DNA of 42,683 nt from contig CAYODJ010000019.1 of assembly GCA_964402715.1 (NCBI GenBank), positions 1 to 42,683 on the forward strand, read 5' to 3'. Under the pieces are notes generated by a model that was given only the letters and a program-made list of their open reading frames with translations, did not search any database and was not told the DNA's origin. Within the stretch, counting starts at the first letter, position 1, and each line of letters opens with the position of its first letter. A program made the position numbers and the translations under genes. Positions 32,202-40,489 of this stretch are shown here, one piece after another. Source of the stretch: CALXOD01 sp964402715. Lineage in GTDB: Bacteria; Verrucomicrobiota; Lentisphaeria; Victivallales; Victivallaceae.

Positions 32202-33395
32202 TCATCTTCTCGCCTCCGCCGCGGACACGGTCTTCCCGGCGTCGATCGCGACTTTCCTCCGCTTGAACGACGGAACATCCAGATCCTCGCCGTCCAGGAC
32301 GACCGGCGTCGTGTTCTCCATCGTCCCCTTGGAGACGGCGTCCAGCTCCAGTCTCAGCTGCTCCACTTCCTCATGCTTCCTGTCCGGACGGCCGTGCGCG
32401 AAGACGCCGCCGTCCCGCTCCTGCATCGAATCGAATTTGACGGCGATCGAACAGATCTGCACGCGGTTCTCGAAACCTTTCGCCACCGACGCCCCGGCGA
32501 GCAGCTGCGCATCGGGACGGACGAACGTGCCCGCCTGCTCCAGCACCTGCCGCGTCTCCCCCAGCGCCAGCGAAACATCGCCGATCAGCGAAATGATGAC
32601 GGCGTCCGCGTCGGCGATCTTGTCCGTGCCTCCGAGCAGCGGGGACTGCAGCATCCTCTCCAGCGCCAGCTGGCAGCGCCCGGTGCCGTCCGCGCCCTCC
32701 CCGGTGGACGCGGTTCCCACTCCGACGCTGCAGAGACTCTTCCGCCGCCTCAGAACCGCCACCAGATCGGCGAAATTCACCGCGAGAAGAGTGCCCTGCT
32801 TCAGCACCTCCGTCAGCGCGAGCGCGGTCCCCGCGACCTCCCGGTCCGACGCCGCGAAAGCCTCCGTCAGCGGCGCTCCGCCCGGCAGGACGGAGAACAG
32901 CAGATCGTTCGGCAGGGTCAGCACCGCGTCCGCCGTTTCCAGAAGTTCGTTGTTCAGCGCTTCCTCGGCAATCCGCCGACGGCTGTGGCCTTCCAGCGAG
33001 AACGGGAACGTCAGCAGAAAGAGCGCCGGCACGTTCAGCTTGCGGCAGACGCTCGACAGAATCGCCGCCCCGCCCGAGGCCGTTCCGCCGCCCAGACCGC
33101 CCAGAACCAGCAGGAGAGGAGCGCCGGCCAGCAGCGACTCCAGCGCCGGCCTCTCCCTGGACAGAGCCCGCTGCCCGTCCATGACGCTGCCGCCGCATCC
33201 GCGGCCCTCTCTCCAGCCGGCAGCGGCCAGCAGCCGGTCGGCCGCCGGAACAGGACATCTCTCCAGTTCCGACCGATCGGTGTCCACCGCCACCAGACGC
33301 AGATGTTTCGGGGACATCGCCGCCAGGGCGCGGACGAACCTGCAGCCGGCGCCGCCCAGTCCCAACACCACAATGGGAGCCTGATCCTCGATCAT
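32202..33395 (-). CDS. ftsZ: Highly divergent FtsZ
   Basis: Tubulin-like division protein of 397 residues, directly behind ftsA (26-base gap). Family landmarks in order are VVLGLGGAGCRFV (9-21), the signature GGLGGGTASGGA (99-110), PFSLEGHSRRRIAEEAL, TLPNDLL, the T7 region LLAVNFADL (203-211), GVGTAS, and a C-terminal FtsA/FtsZ-partner peptide DVPSFKRR. Departures: the usual GGGTGTG is GGGTASG. In T7 the residues matching E. coli Asn207 and Asp209 are Ala205 and Asn207, while Asp212 is kept (Asp210). GTP hydrolysis may be weakened. The ATG at 33395 has GGAGG ten bases upstream; earlier codons are Arg-rich and unlikely. Confidence 0.85.
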   Translation of the reverse strand: MIEDQAPIVVLGLGGAGCRFVRALAAMSPKHLRLVAVDTDRSELERCPVPAADRLLAAAGWREGRGCGGSVMDGQRALSRERPALESLLAGAPLLLVLGGLGGGTASGGAAILSSVCRKLNVPALFLLTFPFSLEGHSRRRIAEEALNNELLETADAVLTLPNDLLFSVLPGGAPLTEAFAASDREVAGTALALTEVLKQGTLLAVNFADLVAVLRRRKSLCSVGVGTASTGEGADGTGRCQLALERMLQSPLLGGTDKIADADAVIISLIGDVSLALGETRQVLEQAGTFVRPDAQLLAGASVAKGFENRVQICSIAVKFDSMQERDGGVFAHGRPDRKHEEVEQLRLELDAVSKGTMENTTPVVLDGEDLDVPSFKRRKVAIDAGKTVSAAEARR

Positions 33396-33421
33396 GTCCG
33401 TCCTGCCTCCGGCGTCTCCAG

Positions 33422-34693
33422 TCAAATGCGGAACGCCCCGCGGAAGTCGTCGCAGAACCGGCGAATCCTGCCCATCACGCCGTCCATGCCGCCCGCGACC
33501 CGCCGGAGCGGGCTTCCGAACATCTGCCCGGCGCGGCGATAGTACACGTCGGCGATTTCGAGTGCGCCCCACACCGTGCTGTAGCGGGGACTTTCCAGCC
33601 CCGGGATGTGCTCCCCCGTGCGCAGAGGCTGACCGACGCGGACCGACATGTCGAAAGTTTCCCGGCAGATCCGCCTGACGGGTTCGAAGAGGGCGCCGCC
33701 GCCGGTCAGCACGACTCCGCCGCCGACTCCCGTCCGCGCCGTCTGTTCCGCCGTGCGCGTCCGTATGATCTCGAAAAGCTCGCGCAGCCTGTATTCGATG
33801 ATCGTCTCGAAGGAGGCCATCGGAATCCGCCGCACTTTCCCCGCCGCGCAGGGGAAATCCATATGGCTTCTGCGCTCCCGCGCGAGTCTGTCCAGCGTGC
33901 CGTCCTCGACCAGCCGTCTGCAGACGTCGAAAGGCAGATCCAGACCGACGGACAGATCGTTGATCAGGTGGTTGAAGCCGACCTGCAGCATCCCGCTGGT
34001 CAGGATGCCCGTGTTGAATTCGACGACGTATTCGGTGACTCCCGCGCCGACGTCGATGAGCAGGACGCCGCCCTCATGCTCCTCCTCGGAAAGACTGCCG
34101 AAGCCGGACGCCATCGGCGAAAACACTATCTCCACGTCCTCGCGGCATCCGCATTCCCTCACCGCCGTCCTGAAATTCTCAAGCCTGTTCGTGATGCCGT
34201 GCACGACGTGGACATGGGCGTCCAGCTTGCACGCGGTCTGGTTGATCGGATTGCGCAGCTGCAGCCTGTCGTCAATCACGAAGAACGATTCCGCGCTCGT
34301 GAAGATCATGCGGCCGGTCTCCATCGGATACACGCGGGCGTTCCTGTTCGCCTCGAGCCGCTCCTGCTCGGTCACGCGCCGATCCGGGTTCTTCACGAAC
34401 GCCGTGCCGACCCCCTGGTAGGAGCAGATCCCGCAGCCGGTCACGGGGAGCACTATCTTCCCGCTGTTGTTCAGTTCGCCCCCCGAGGAGGAATCCGCCT
34501 CCTCCAGCGCCGCCGCCAGCCGGACGGAAAGCTCCTCCATGTTGGCGATCTCGCCCTTGATCACGCCGCGCGACTCCGCCTCGCCGCGTCCGATGACGTC
34601 CAGACCGCCGTCTTCGCGCGACTCCCCCACCAACACGCATATCTTGCTGGTGCCCAGTTCGATCGCGCTGACGATGTTCCTGGATTGAAACAT
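33422..34693 (-). CDS. ftsA: Cell division actin-like protein FtsA
   Basis: Membrane-tethered actin homologue of 423 residues that anchors FtsZ. ATPase motifs are SAIELGTSKICVLVG (phosphate 1), GGVLLIDVGAGVTE (phosphate 2) and GGGVVLTGGGALFE (adenosine). The SHS2/1C domain lies between, and the C-terminus ends in a basic amphipathic helix (GRIRRFCDDFRGAFRI) for membrane binding. It is first in the run ftsA-ftsZ-pyrK-antiporter. ftsQ, normally upstream, is not present; a C_GCAxxG gene lies there instead. AGGG lies close to the ATG. Confidence 0.95.
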   Translation of the reverse strand: MFQSRNIVSAIELGTSKICVLVGESREDGGLDVIGRGEAESRGVIKGEIANMEELSVRLAAALEEADSSSGGELNNSGKIVLPVTGCGICSYQGVGTAFVKNPDRRVTEQERLEANRNARVYPMETGRMIFTSAESFFVIDDRLQLRNPINQTACKLDAHVHVVHGITNRLENFRTAVRECGCREDVEIVFSPMASGFGSLSEEEHEGGVLLIDVGAGVTEYVVEFNTGILTSGMLQVGFNHLINDLSVGLDLPFDVCRRLVEDGTLDRLARERRSHMDFPCAAGKVRRIPMASFETIIEYRLRELFEIIRTRTAEQTARTGVGGGVVLTGGGALFEPVRRICRETFDMSVRVGQPLRTGEHIPGLESPRYSTVWGALEIADVYYRRAGQMFGSPLRRVAGGMDGVMGRIRRFCDDFRGAFRI

Positions 34694-34737
34694 ACCCTGT
34701 CAAAGTCTCCGTGGAAGCAGATGATGTGACCCGGCAC

Positions 34738-34766
34738 AATATACCGCGGGGGCGGAGCGTTTGCCA
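34738..34766 (-). promoter_or_regulatory. Candidate promoter for ftsA
   Basis: On the minus strand TGGCAA (34766-34761), a 17-base spacer and TATATT (34743-34738) would start transcription about 38 bases before the ATG. The -35 is weak (three of six consensus bases). Confidence 0.4.
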
Positions 34767-34886
34767 GTCCCGCGACGAGGTTTCTAGACCCGGAGCCGGC
34801 GCGGAGGAGGCGGGACGGAGAACTGCGGATTCCGCCGCGTGTCCCGCGCGGATCCGGCGCCGCGGGAATCCGCCGGCGGAACGCCG

Positions 34887-35345
34887 TCAGACCTTGCCGG
34901 CGGAGTTCAGATGCTCTTCCAATATCGTCACCGCCAGCGTCACCAGCTCCGCGCACGGACGTCTCCGGTAGTATTCCGCGGTCCGATCATCGGACTCCGT
35001 TCCGCACCGCCCGTCGCCCGGCAGCCCCAGAAGTCTGCGGCATATCAATGATCCCGCCTCGCGCTCGAACGCCTCGGTCAGCCGCCGGACGAACGCGTAA
35101 TGATCGTCCTTGGTGCGCTTGTCCGACGGATCCTCCGGGCCGCGGAGCAGATCCGCGACCATCACCATGGCCGAGACCGCGCCGCAGACCTCGCGCAGCC
35201 GCCCTATGCCCGCCCCGAATCCGGACGCCAGCCGCATGGCCGTGCGGAAATCCAGGCCGCACTCGCCGCAGTACGCCCCGAGCACCGCCTGCGCGCAGTT
35301 GGTGCCGCCGAGAAACAAATCCCTCGCCCGATCCGCCCTGTTCAT
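34887..35345 (-). CDS. C_GCAxxG_C_C family redox-type protein
   Basis: The protein has 152 residues with the family's cysteine pattern: GGTNCAQAV, then YCGECG, GAGIGRLREVCGAVSAM, SLICRRLLG and RRPCAELV. The conserved cysteines suggest metal or redox chemistry, but no reaction is established. The ATG at 35345 has AGGAGC upstream. Twenty-eight earlier open codons run into the promoter and are excluded. It is transcribed toward ftsA, with a 193-base gap that includes the ftsA promoter candidate, so it is probably a separate unit. Confidence 0.85.
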   Translation of the reverse strand: MNRADRARDLFLGGTNCAQAVLGAYCGECGLDFRTAMRLASGFGAGIGRLREVCGAVSAMVMVADLLRGPEDPSDKRTKDDHYAFVRRLTEAFEREAGSLICRRLLGLPGDGRCGTESDDRTAEYYRRRPCAELVTLAVTILEEHLNSAGKV

Positions 35346-35398
35346 GTCCCGCTCCTTCCGCGGCTCGCGCCGCACCGTTCCGCTTGTCTCCCCGGGAT

Positions 35399-35426
35399 AA
35401 TGTATTTTTGATCCGGCGGATTTCAA
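35399..35426 (-). promoter_or_regulatory. Predicted promoter for the C_GCAxxG gene
   Basis: TTGAAA (35426-35421), a 16-base spacer and TACATT (35404-35399) on the minus strand, with about 47 bases to the ATG. Hexamers and spacing are identical to the frr promoter. The -35 overlaps the stop codon of the upstream basic open frame. Confidence 0.6.
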
Positions 35427-35908
35427 CACTCCGCGCTTGATGAGCGCGCTCGGACGGGCGGATGAATACGGACGACAGCGCCGCCGCCCGTCTCCGCAGG
35501 GGTCTGGGCGGGCCGTTTCTGTTTCTCCGTCGGCTTCGCGGCGCGTTTTCCCGTGTTGTCCGGCGGTTTCCCGTCGGAGACGCTTGCCTTTTCGCCGGAG
35601 GGGGTTACAGTCTTCCCAGGATCCGGCTCCAGACGCTCCAGCGGCACATGCGGCTTATCCTGTGCTGTGCGGTTCAAGGGGTTCGGCTCGCCGCTTGTCG
35701 GATGGCGGTTGGGAACGGATCGCCGCCGGATTCCCTTTCCGTTGATCATGCCGCCCGGCAGGTCCGTCCGGTGCGCCGTGACAACCGGATGGAACCCGTC
35801 CTCGTTCCGCGGTTCCGCAGCGCCCTTGCCGCGCGGACTTGTTTCCGTGACGAACTCAAGCCGGATGAGCCTGCCTTTCCTCGGCGCGTAAATCCGGAGA
35901 GGCCTCAT
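35423..35908 (-). CDS. Unrecognised basic, proline-rich open frame
   Basis: The frame encodes 161 residues that would be strongly basic and rich in Pro, Lys, Arg and Thr, probably disordered after an N-terminal RPLRIYAPRKGRLIRLEFV stretch. Third positions are moderately GC-rich and codons are sensible, and GGAG lies ten bases before the ATG. No family was recognised. It is the best candidate in an otherwise empty 746-base stretch (35346-36091). Plus-strand frames through the same region look like shadows. It could be a real small secreted or nucleic-acid-binding protein or chance, and I lean slightly toward chance. Confidence 0.33.
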   Translation of the reverse strand: MRPLRIYAPRKGRLIRLEFVTETSPRGKGAAEPRNEDGFHPVVTAHRTDLPGGMINGKGIRRRSVPNRHPTSGEPNPLNRTAQDKPHVPLERLEPDPGKTVTPSGEKASVSDGKPPDNTGKRAAKPTEKQKRPAQTPAETGGGAVVRIHPPVRARSSSAEC

Positions 35909-36091
35909 GCTCTATCCGCTCCGGCAAAAACTTCCGGACGATTTGAAAAAGCGGCGGATTCATGCTCTTTTTTTTGTAGCGTGATCCGGACGGAACACGC
36001 CGGAAGGCCGGCGTTCCTCCGGACCGGCATGAGAAGTTGCTGCGGATGAACTGAAATCCGGGAAAATCCGACATCCACAGGAGACGGCGGC
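35909..36091 (+). other. gmd leader region with T-run and imperfect hairpin
   Basis: A run of nine T's (35968-35976) is followed by an imperfect inverted repeat (35986-36022). Its arms pair as CCGGA/TCCGG, GGAAC/GTTCC and GCCGG/CCGGC, with two small bulges. The hairpin sits about 70 bases before the gmd ATG. The T-run precedes rather than follows it on the plus strand, so it is not an intrinsic terminator in either direction. A leader structure is possible. No clear promoter was found. Confidence 0.35.
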
Positions 36092-37144
36092 ATGAAGAAG
36101 GCTCTGATCACCGGCATCACCGGTCAGGACGGCAGCTATCTGGCGGAACTGCTGCTGGAGAAAGGGTACGAGGTTCACGGCGTCATCCGCCGCGCCAGCA
36201 CGTTCACCACCAGGCGGATCGACCATCTGTACCAGGATCCGCACAACAAGGACGTGCGGCTGTTTCTGCATTACGGGGATCTGACCGATTCCAGCAGTCT
36301 CAGCCGCATGATTGAAAAAATCAATCCGGAGGAGATCTACAATCTCGGCGCGCAGAGCCATGTGCAGGTTTCGTTCGAGGTGCCGGAATATTCCGCCGAC
36401 GCGGACGCGCTGGGCGTGCTGCGGCTCCTGGACGCGATCAAGGAGACCGGAGTCGGCGCGCGCTTCTATCAGGCGTCCACGTCCGAGCTTTTCGGAAAGG
36501 TTCAGGAGATTCCGCAGAGCGAGACGACGCCTTTCTATCCGCGCAGCCCCTACGCCGTCGCGAAGCAGTACGGCTTCTGGATCACCAGGAACTACCGGGA
36601 AGCGTACGGCGTCCACGCCTCGAACGGAATTCTGTTCAACCACGAGTCGCCGCGGCGCGGCGAGACCTTCGTCACGCGCAAGATCACGATGGCCGTGGCG
36701 CGGATTCACCGGGGGCTTCAGGAGTGCTTTTACATGGGCAATTTGAACGCGCGCCGCGACTGGGGCTACGCGAAGGACTACGTCAAAATGATGTGGCTGA
36801 TGCTGCAGCAGCCCGTGCCGGACGATTATGTCATCGCCACCGGGGAGATGCACAGCGTCCGCGAATTCATCGAGGCCTCCTTCGCCTGCGTCGGCCGTTC
36901 GATCGAGTGGCGCGGCGCGGGGCTGGACGAAGTCGGCGTCGACCGGAGCAGCGGGAAAACCGTGGTGAGAATCGACCCCCGCTATTTCCGGCCGGCGGAG
37001 GTGGAGCAGCTTCTGGGGAATCCGGCCAAGGCGAAAGCCAAACTGGGCTGGGAGCCGGAAGTGAAGTTTCACGAGCTGGTGAAAATCATGACCGAGGGCG
37101 ACCTGCGGCTGCTGGACAACCCCAATTACGAAACAGGATTTTGA
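36092..37144 (+). CDS. gmd: GDP-mannose 4,6-dehydratase
   Basis: Extended SDR of 350 residues converting GDP-D-mannose to GDP-4-keto-6-deoxymannose, first committed step to GDP-fucose. It has NADP motif ITGITGQDGSYLAELLL, RRASTFTTRRIDHLY, active-site Thr/Ser and Glu in STSELFG, catalytic YAVAKQY, NHESPRRGETFVTRKI and RRDWGYAKDYV, all typical of Gmd. AGGAGA precedes the ATG. It heads gmd-fcl-manC, with three bases to fcl. Confidence 0.98.
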   Translation: MKKALITGITGQDGSYLAELLLEKGYEVHGVIRRASTFTTRRIDHLYQDPHNKDVRLFLHYGDLTDSSSLSRMIEKINPEEIYNLGAQSHVQVSFEVPEYSADADALGVLRLLDAIKETGVGARFYQASTSELFGKVQEIPQSETTPFYPRSPYAVAKQYGFWITRNYREAYGVHASNGILFNHESPRRGETFVTRKITMAVARIHRGLQECFYMGNLNARRDWGYAKDYVKMMWLMLQQPVPDDYVIATGEMHSVREFIEASFACVGRSIEWRGAGLDEVGVDRSSGKTVVRIDPRYFRPAEVEQLLGNPAKAKAKLGWEPEVKFHELVKIMTEGDLRLLDNPNYETGF

Positions 37145-37147
37145 ACG

Positions 37148-38095
37148 ATGATGGAAAAGGACGCGAAAATTTTCATCTGCGGCCACCGCGGCATGGTGGG
37201 CAGCGCCTGCGTGCGCAAGTTCGAGCGGGAGGGACACACCCGGATTCTGAAGCGGACTCACGCGGAGCTGGATTTGCGCAACCAGGCGGCGGTCAAGGCC
37301 TTCTTCGAGGCGGAAAAGCCGGAGTATGTGGTTCTGGCCTCCGCCAAAGTCGGCGGCATTCTGGCGAATCAGACGCATCCGGCTGAATTTCTGCTGGAGA
37401 ACCTGGAGATCCAGAACAACGTCATCATGCAGAGCTTTCTCAACGGGGTGAAAAAGCTCTGCTTCCTGGGGTCGAGCTGCATCTATCCGTGCCGGGCGCC
37501 GCAGCCGATCCGGGAGGATTATCTGCTGACCGGACCGCTGGAACCGACCAACGAGGGCTACGCCCTGGCGAAGATCGCCGGATACAAGCTGTGCCTGTAC
37601 CTCTCCCGGCAGTACGGCTTCAGGACGGTCAGCCTGATGCCGTGCAACCTGTACGGAACCAACGACACCTACGATCTGGTGAACGGGCATGTGTTCCCGA
37701 CCTTCGTGCGCCGCTTCGTGGAGGCCGCGCGGGAGGAGCGCCCGGAGGAGACGCTCTGGGGGACGGGGAGGCCGCTGCGCGAATTCCTGCATGTGGACGA
37801 CGCGGCCGACGCGGTCTACCACTTCATGCAAAATCACGACGATCCGGAGATCGTCAACGTCGGCTACGGCTCCGACGTCACCGTCCGGGAGCTGGCGGAG
37901 AAGATCGCCGCGGCGGCGGGATTCCGGGGAAAAATCGGCTGGGACGCCTCCAAGCCGGACGGCATGTACCGCAAGCTCATGGACAGCTCCCGGGCCCGGG
38001 CGCTCGGCTGGCGGCCTAAAATCACGCTGGAGGAAGGCGTCGTCAGAACGGTGGCGGAGTACCGGAGCATGTCGGACCGGCGGGGCGCGCGATGA
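37148..38095 (+). CDS. fcl: GDP-L-fucose synthase
   Basis: Bifunctional epimerase-reductase of 315 residues that makes GDP-L-fucose from the Gmd product. It carries GHRGMVGSA, AKVGGILAN, SSCIYP (catalytic Ser), EGYALAKIAGYK (YxxxK), LYGTNDTYD and GTGRPLREFLHVDD. It starts three bases after gmd; the second of two consecutive ATGs (37151) is equally possible. Together with gmd and manC it completes the path from mannose-1-phosphate. Confidence 0.97.
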   Translation: MMEKDAKIFICGHRGMVGSACVRKFEREGHTRILKRTHAELDLRNQAAVKAFFEAEKPEYVVLASAKVGGILANQTHPAEFLLENLEIQNNVIMQSFLNGVKKLCFLGSSCIYPCRAPQPIREDYLLTGPLEPTNEGYALAKIAGYKLCLYLSRQYGFRTVSLMPCNLYGTNDTYDLVNGHVFPTFVRRFVEAAREERPEETLWGTGRPLREFLHVDDAADAVYHFMQNHDDPEIVNVGYGSDVTVRELAEKIAAAAGFRGKIGWDASKPDGMYRKLMDSSRARALGWRPKITLEEGVVRTVAEYRSMSDRRGAR

Positions 38096-38146
38096 ATCAG
38101 GGAAAGGCCGCGGAGCGGTCCTCCGGCAACAGCGGGAAGAAACACC

Positions 38147-39241
38147 ATGGAGAATGAAGAACAGTCGGTTTTCGCCGTCGTCATGGCGGGCGGAAAAGGG
38201 GAGCGGTTCTGGCCGCTCAGCCGCGAGGAGCGCCCGAAACAGCTGCTGAACCTGTTCGGGGAGACGTCGCTGATCGAACAGACCGTGGCGCGTCTGACGC
38301 CCATGCTGCCTCCGGAACGCATACTCATCGTGACGAACCGACAGTACACGGAGCGGATCCGCGCTCTGCTGCCGCAGCTGCCGCCGGAGAACGTCGTCGG
38401 CGAACCCGCCGCCCGGGACACCGCGCCCTGCGTCGCGCTCGCCGCAGGAATCGTCGAGGCCATGAACGGGGGACGCGACGCCGTCATGCTGCTCCTGCCT
38501 GCGGACCACTGCATCGAGAACGGGACGGCTCTGCGCGGCGACCTGCGGAAAGCCGCCGCCCTCGCCGGGACGCGGGACGCCGTGGTCACCGTCGGCGTCA
38601 AGCCGGATTTCCCGAGCCCCGATTACGGATATATCGAGTGCGGCGAGCCGATCGGCGGGGAGACCGGATTCGGCGTGCGCCGCTTCCGCGAAAAGCCCGA
38701 TCCGCGCACGGCGGAGGAGTTTCTGCGCGCCGGAAACTTCCTCTGGAACAGCGGGATGTTCGCGTGGCGGATTTCGACAATCGCCGCCGAAATGCGCAAA
38801 AACGCCCCGCAGCTCGCCGATCTGGCCGGACGCGTCGCCGCCGCGTGGGGGAAACCCGGATTCGACGACCTGCTGCGCAGGGAATACGCGGACGCGCCGA
38901 AGATATCCGTCGACTACGCGGTGATGGAAAAGGCGAGGCAGATTCTCGTCATCCCCGCCTCCTTCGACTGGGACGACGTCGGCAACTGGAGCGCACTGCG
39001 GAACCACATCGATCCGGACGCGGCGGGCAACACCGTGAAGGGAGACGCCGAACTTCTGGACTGCCGGAACTGCATCGTCTGCTCGGCGGGCGGCCGCCTG
39101 ATCGCCGGAGTCGGGCTGGAGAAGCTCGTCGTCGTCGACTCCGGGGACGTCGTCTTCATCTCGCCCCTGACCTCCGTGTCGAAAGTCAAGGAACTCCTCA
39201 AGGAATTCAGGCGGAAAGAGAATCTCTCCGGATATCTCTGA
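38147..39241 (+). CDS. manC: Mannose-1-phosphate guanylyltransferase
   Basis: Nucleotidyltransferase of 364 residues making GDP-mannose from mannose-1-phosphate and GTP. The signature is GGKGERFWPLSREERPKQLL, followed by LLLPADH, FREKPD, NSGMFAW and SVDYAVMEK. The isomerase cupin domain of bifunctional ManC is absent, so it should be monofunctional. GGGAAGAA precedes the ATG. It is 51 bases after fcl and supplies the substrate for gmd. The phosphomannomutase gene is not in the window. Confidence 0.95.
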   Translation: MENEEQSVFAVVMAGGKGERFWPLSREERPKQLLNLFGETSLIEQTVARLTPMLPPERILIVTNRQYTERIRALLPQLPPENVVGEPAARDTAPCVALAAGIVEAMNGGRDAVMLLLPADHCIENGTALRGDLRKAAALAGTRDAVVTVGVKPDFPSPDYGYIECGEPIGGETGFGVRRFREKPDPRTAEEFLRAGNFLWNSGMFAWRISTIAAEMRKNAPQLADLAGRVAAAWGKPGFDDLLRREYADAPKISVDYAVMEKARQILVIPASFDWDDVGNWSALRNHIDPDAAGNTVKGDAELLDCRNCIVCSAGGRLIAGVGLEKLVVVDSGDVVFISPLTSVSKVKELLKEFRRKENLSGYL

Positions 39242-39416
39242 CCTCTCCGTGCGGCGGGCCGGCGCGCGGCGGCGGATCGCCGACGGGAGGCCTCGGACTC
39301 CGGCCGTCCCGGATGACTTCCCGCCGCTGGGTTCCTCCGAACGGCACGGCGTCCCCCCGCGGAGGATCGTTTTGAGCCCGGTCCGGAAAGGCGATCGTAT
39401 GGACGCCCCGTCCCCG

Positions 39417-40211
39417 TCACTTCTTCCCGAACAGAAAGTCCAGACCGTCCCGTATGTGGCAGTCCCAGAACTCCCAGGTGTGAGCCCCGGCGTCCTCGAA
39501 ATAACGGTATCCCGGAAACCGGATGTTCTCCATATGATCGCGGAAACGGCGGTTCTCCGGCAGCAGCTCGTCCTCCGTGCCGCAGATCTGCAGGATGCGC
39601 GGTCTCGGATTCTCTCCGGCAAGAAGCCTGTCCGCCAGCGTGAAAAGATCGTCGCCGTTGCTCACAATCCGCTCTTCCGAGCCGAAAATCATGGTAAGTT
39701 CCCCGCGCAGGTTCGCGCGTTCGCCGCCGGTCAGCCACCGGCGCGGATCAGTCACGGGCGAGAGCGCCGCCGCCCCCGCAAACCGGTCCGGACGGCGCAG
39801 AGCGAGCTTCAGCGCGCCGTATCCGCCCATGGACAGACCGGCGGCGAACGTGTCCTCCCTCCTCGCGCTGACAGGGAAGAGATTCCGGACGATCACGGGC
39901 AGCTCCTCCGACAGCATGCTCCAGTAGCGGTATCCCGCCGCCATGTCCGTGTAGAATCCGCGATCTCCGGCCGGCATCACCACGACCACGCCGTAGGCGG
40001 CGGCGTAACGTTCGATCGAAGTGCGGCGCATCCAGATGGTGTGGTTGTCCGAAAGCCCGTGCAGCAGGTAGAGCACCGGGTATTCCGAGCGATCCCCGGC
40101 CGCCGTCGAAACCATGCCGATCTGCGTCGCCGCCTTCTGCGGAACAAGAACGTTCATGCTGCAGGCACGGCCGAGCACGTCGGAATGAAATTCACACTGT
40201 ATAAACGCCAT
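39417..40211 (-). CDS. Esterase D/tributyrin esterase-like alpha/beta hydrolase
   Basis: Hydrolase of 264 residues of the putative-esterase family, which includes S-formylglutathione hydrolases, tributyrin esterases and xylan-type feruloyl or acetyl esterases. YPVLYLLHGLSDNHTIW is the oxyanion segment. The nucleophile is Ser127 in GLSMGGYGALK, the acid is probably Asp in GTEDELL, and the base is His in GAHTWEFWD. AGGAGG is six bases before the ATG at 40211, which fixes the start. No signal peptide is visible. Divergence from a GH35 gene suggests deacylation of plant or host glycans, but this is only contextual. Confidence 0.88.
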   Translation of the reverse strand: MAFIQCEFHSDVLGRACSMNVLVPQKAATQIGMVSTAAGDRSEYPVLYLLHGLSDNHTIWMRRTSIERYAAAYGVVVVMPAGDRGFYTDMAAGYRYWSMLSEELPVIVRNLFPVSARREDTFAAGLSMGGYGALKLALRRPDRFAGAAALSPVTDPRRWLTGGERANLRGELTMIFGSEERIVSNGDDLFTLADRLLAGENPRPRILQICGTEDELLPENRRFRDHMENIRFPGYRYFEDAGAHTWEFWDCHIRDGLDFLFGKK

Positions 40212-40290
40212 CCGCAACCTCCTGAGCAAAAGATTGAAACCGGAAGACCGGGCGCGCGGACTCCCCCCGCGCGCCGACGGCTCCTCCGCG

Positions 40291-40320
40291 ATAATAGAAC
40301 CGCGATTTTCTCAAATTCAA
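40291..40320 (-). promoter_or_regulatory. Predicted promoter for the esterase gene
   Basis: TTGAAT (40320-40315), an 18-base spacer and TATTAT (40296-40291) on the minus strand predict a leader of about 73 bases. Confidence 0.5.
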
Positions 40321-40411
40321 CCGCCTCCCTCCCTCCGTCGCCCGAAGACCGGACGGCGCCGCCGGACGCCCGGATCCGACGCGCGCCGTCCCCGGAAATC
40401 GCCGCGTCCGT

Positions 40412-40440
40412 TTGCATGAAGCGCCGCGCCGCTGTAAATT
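40412..40440 (+). promoter_or_regulatory. Candidate promoter for the GH35 gene
   Basis: TTGCAT (40412-40417), a 17-base spacer and TAAATT (40435-40440) predict a start near 40447, about 43 bases before the ATG. The -10 is a moderate match. Confidence 0.42.
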
Positions 40441-40489
40441 GCCCGCGCCGGCGGATCCCTCCACCGGTTTTAAAGCGGAGGACGCGGAC

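Noticed and set aside
32165..32278. 38 extra N-terminal codons for the PyrK-like protein
   Set aside because: The stretch is Arg/Gly/Pro-rich and unlike PyrK; the ATG at 32164 gives the family opening.
35960..39622. A 1220-codon open frame on the minus strand antisense to gmd, fcl and manC
   Set aside because: It is a shadow of three well-supported plus-strand genes in GC-rich DNA. Its composition is Arg/Gly/His-rich and it shows no family motif.
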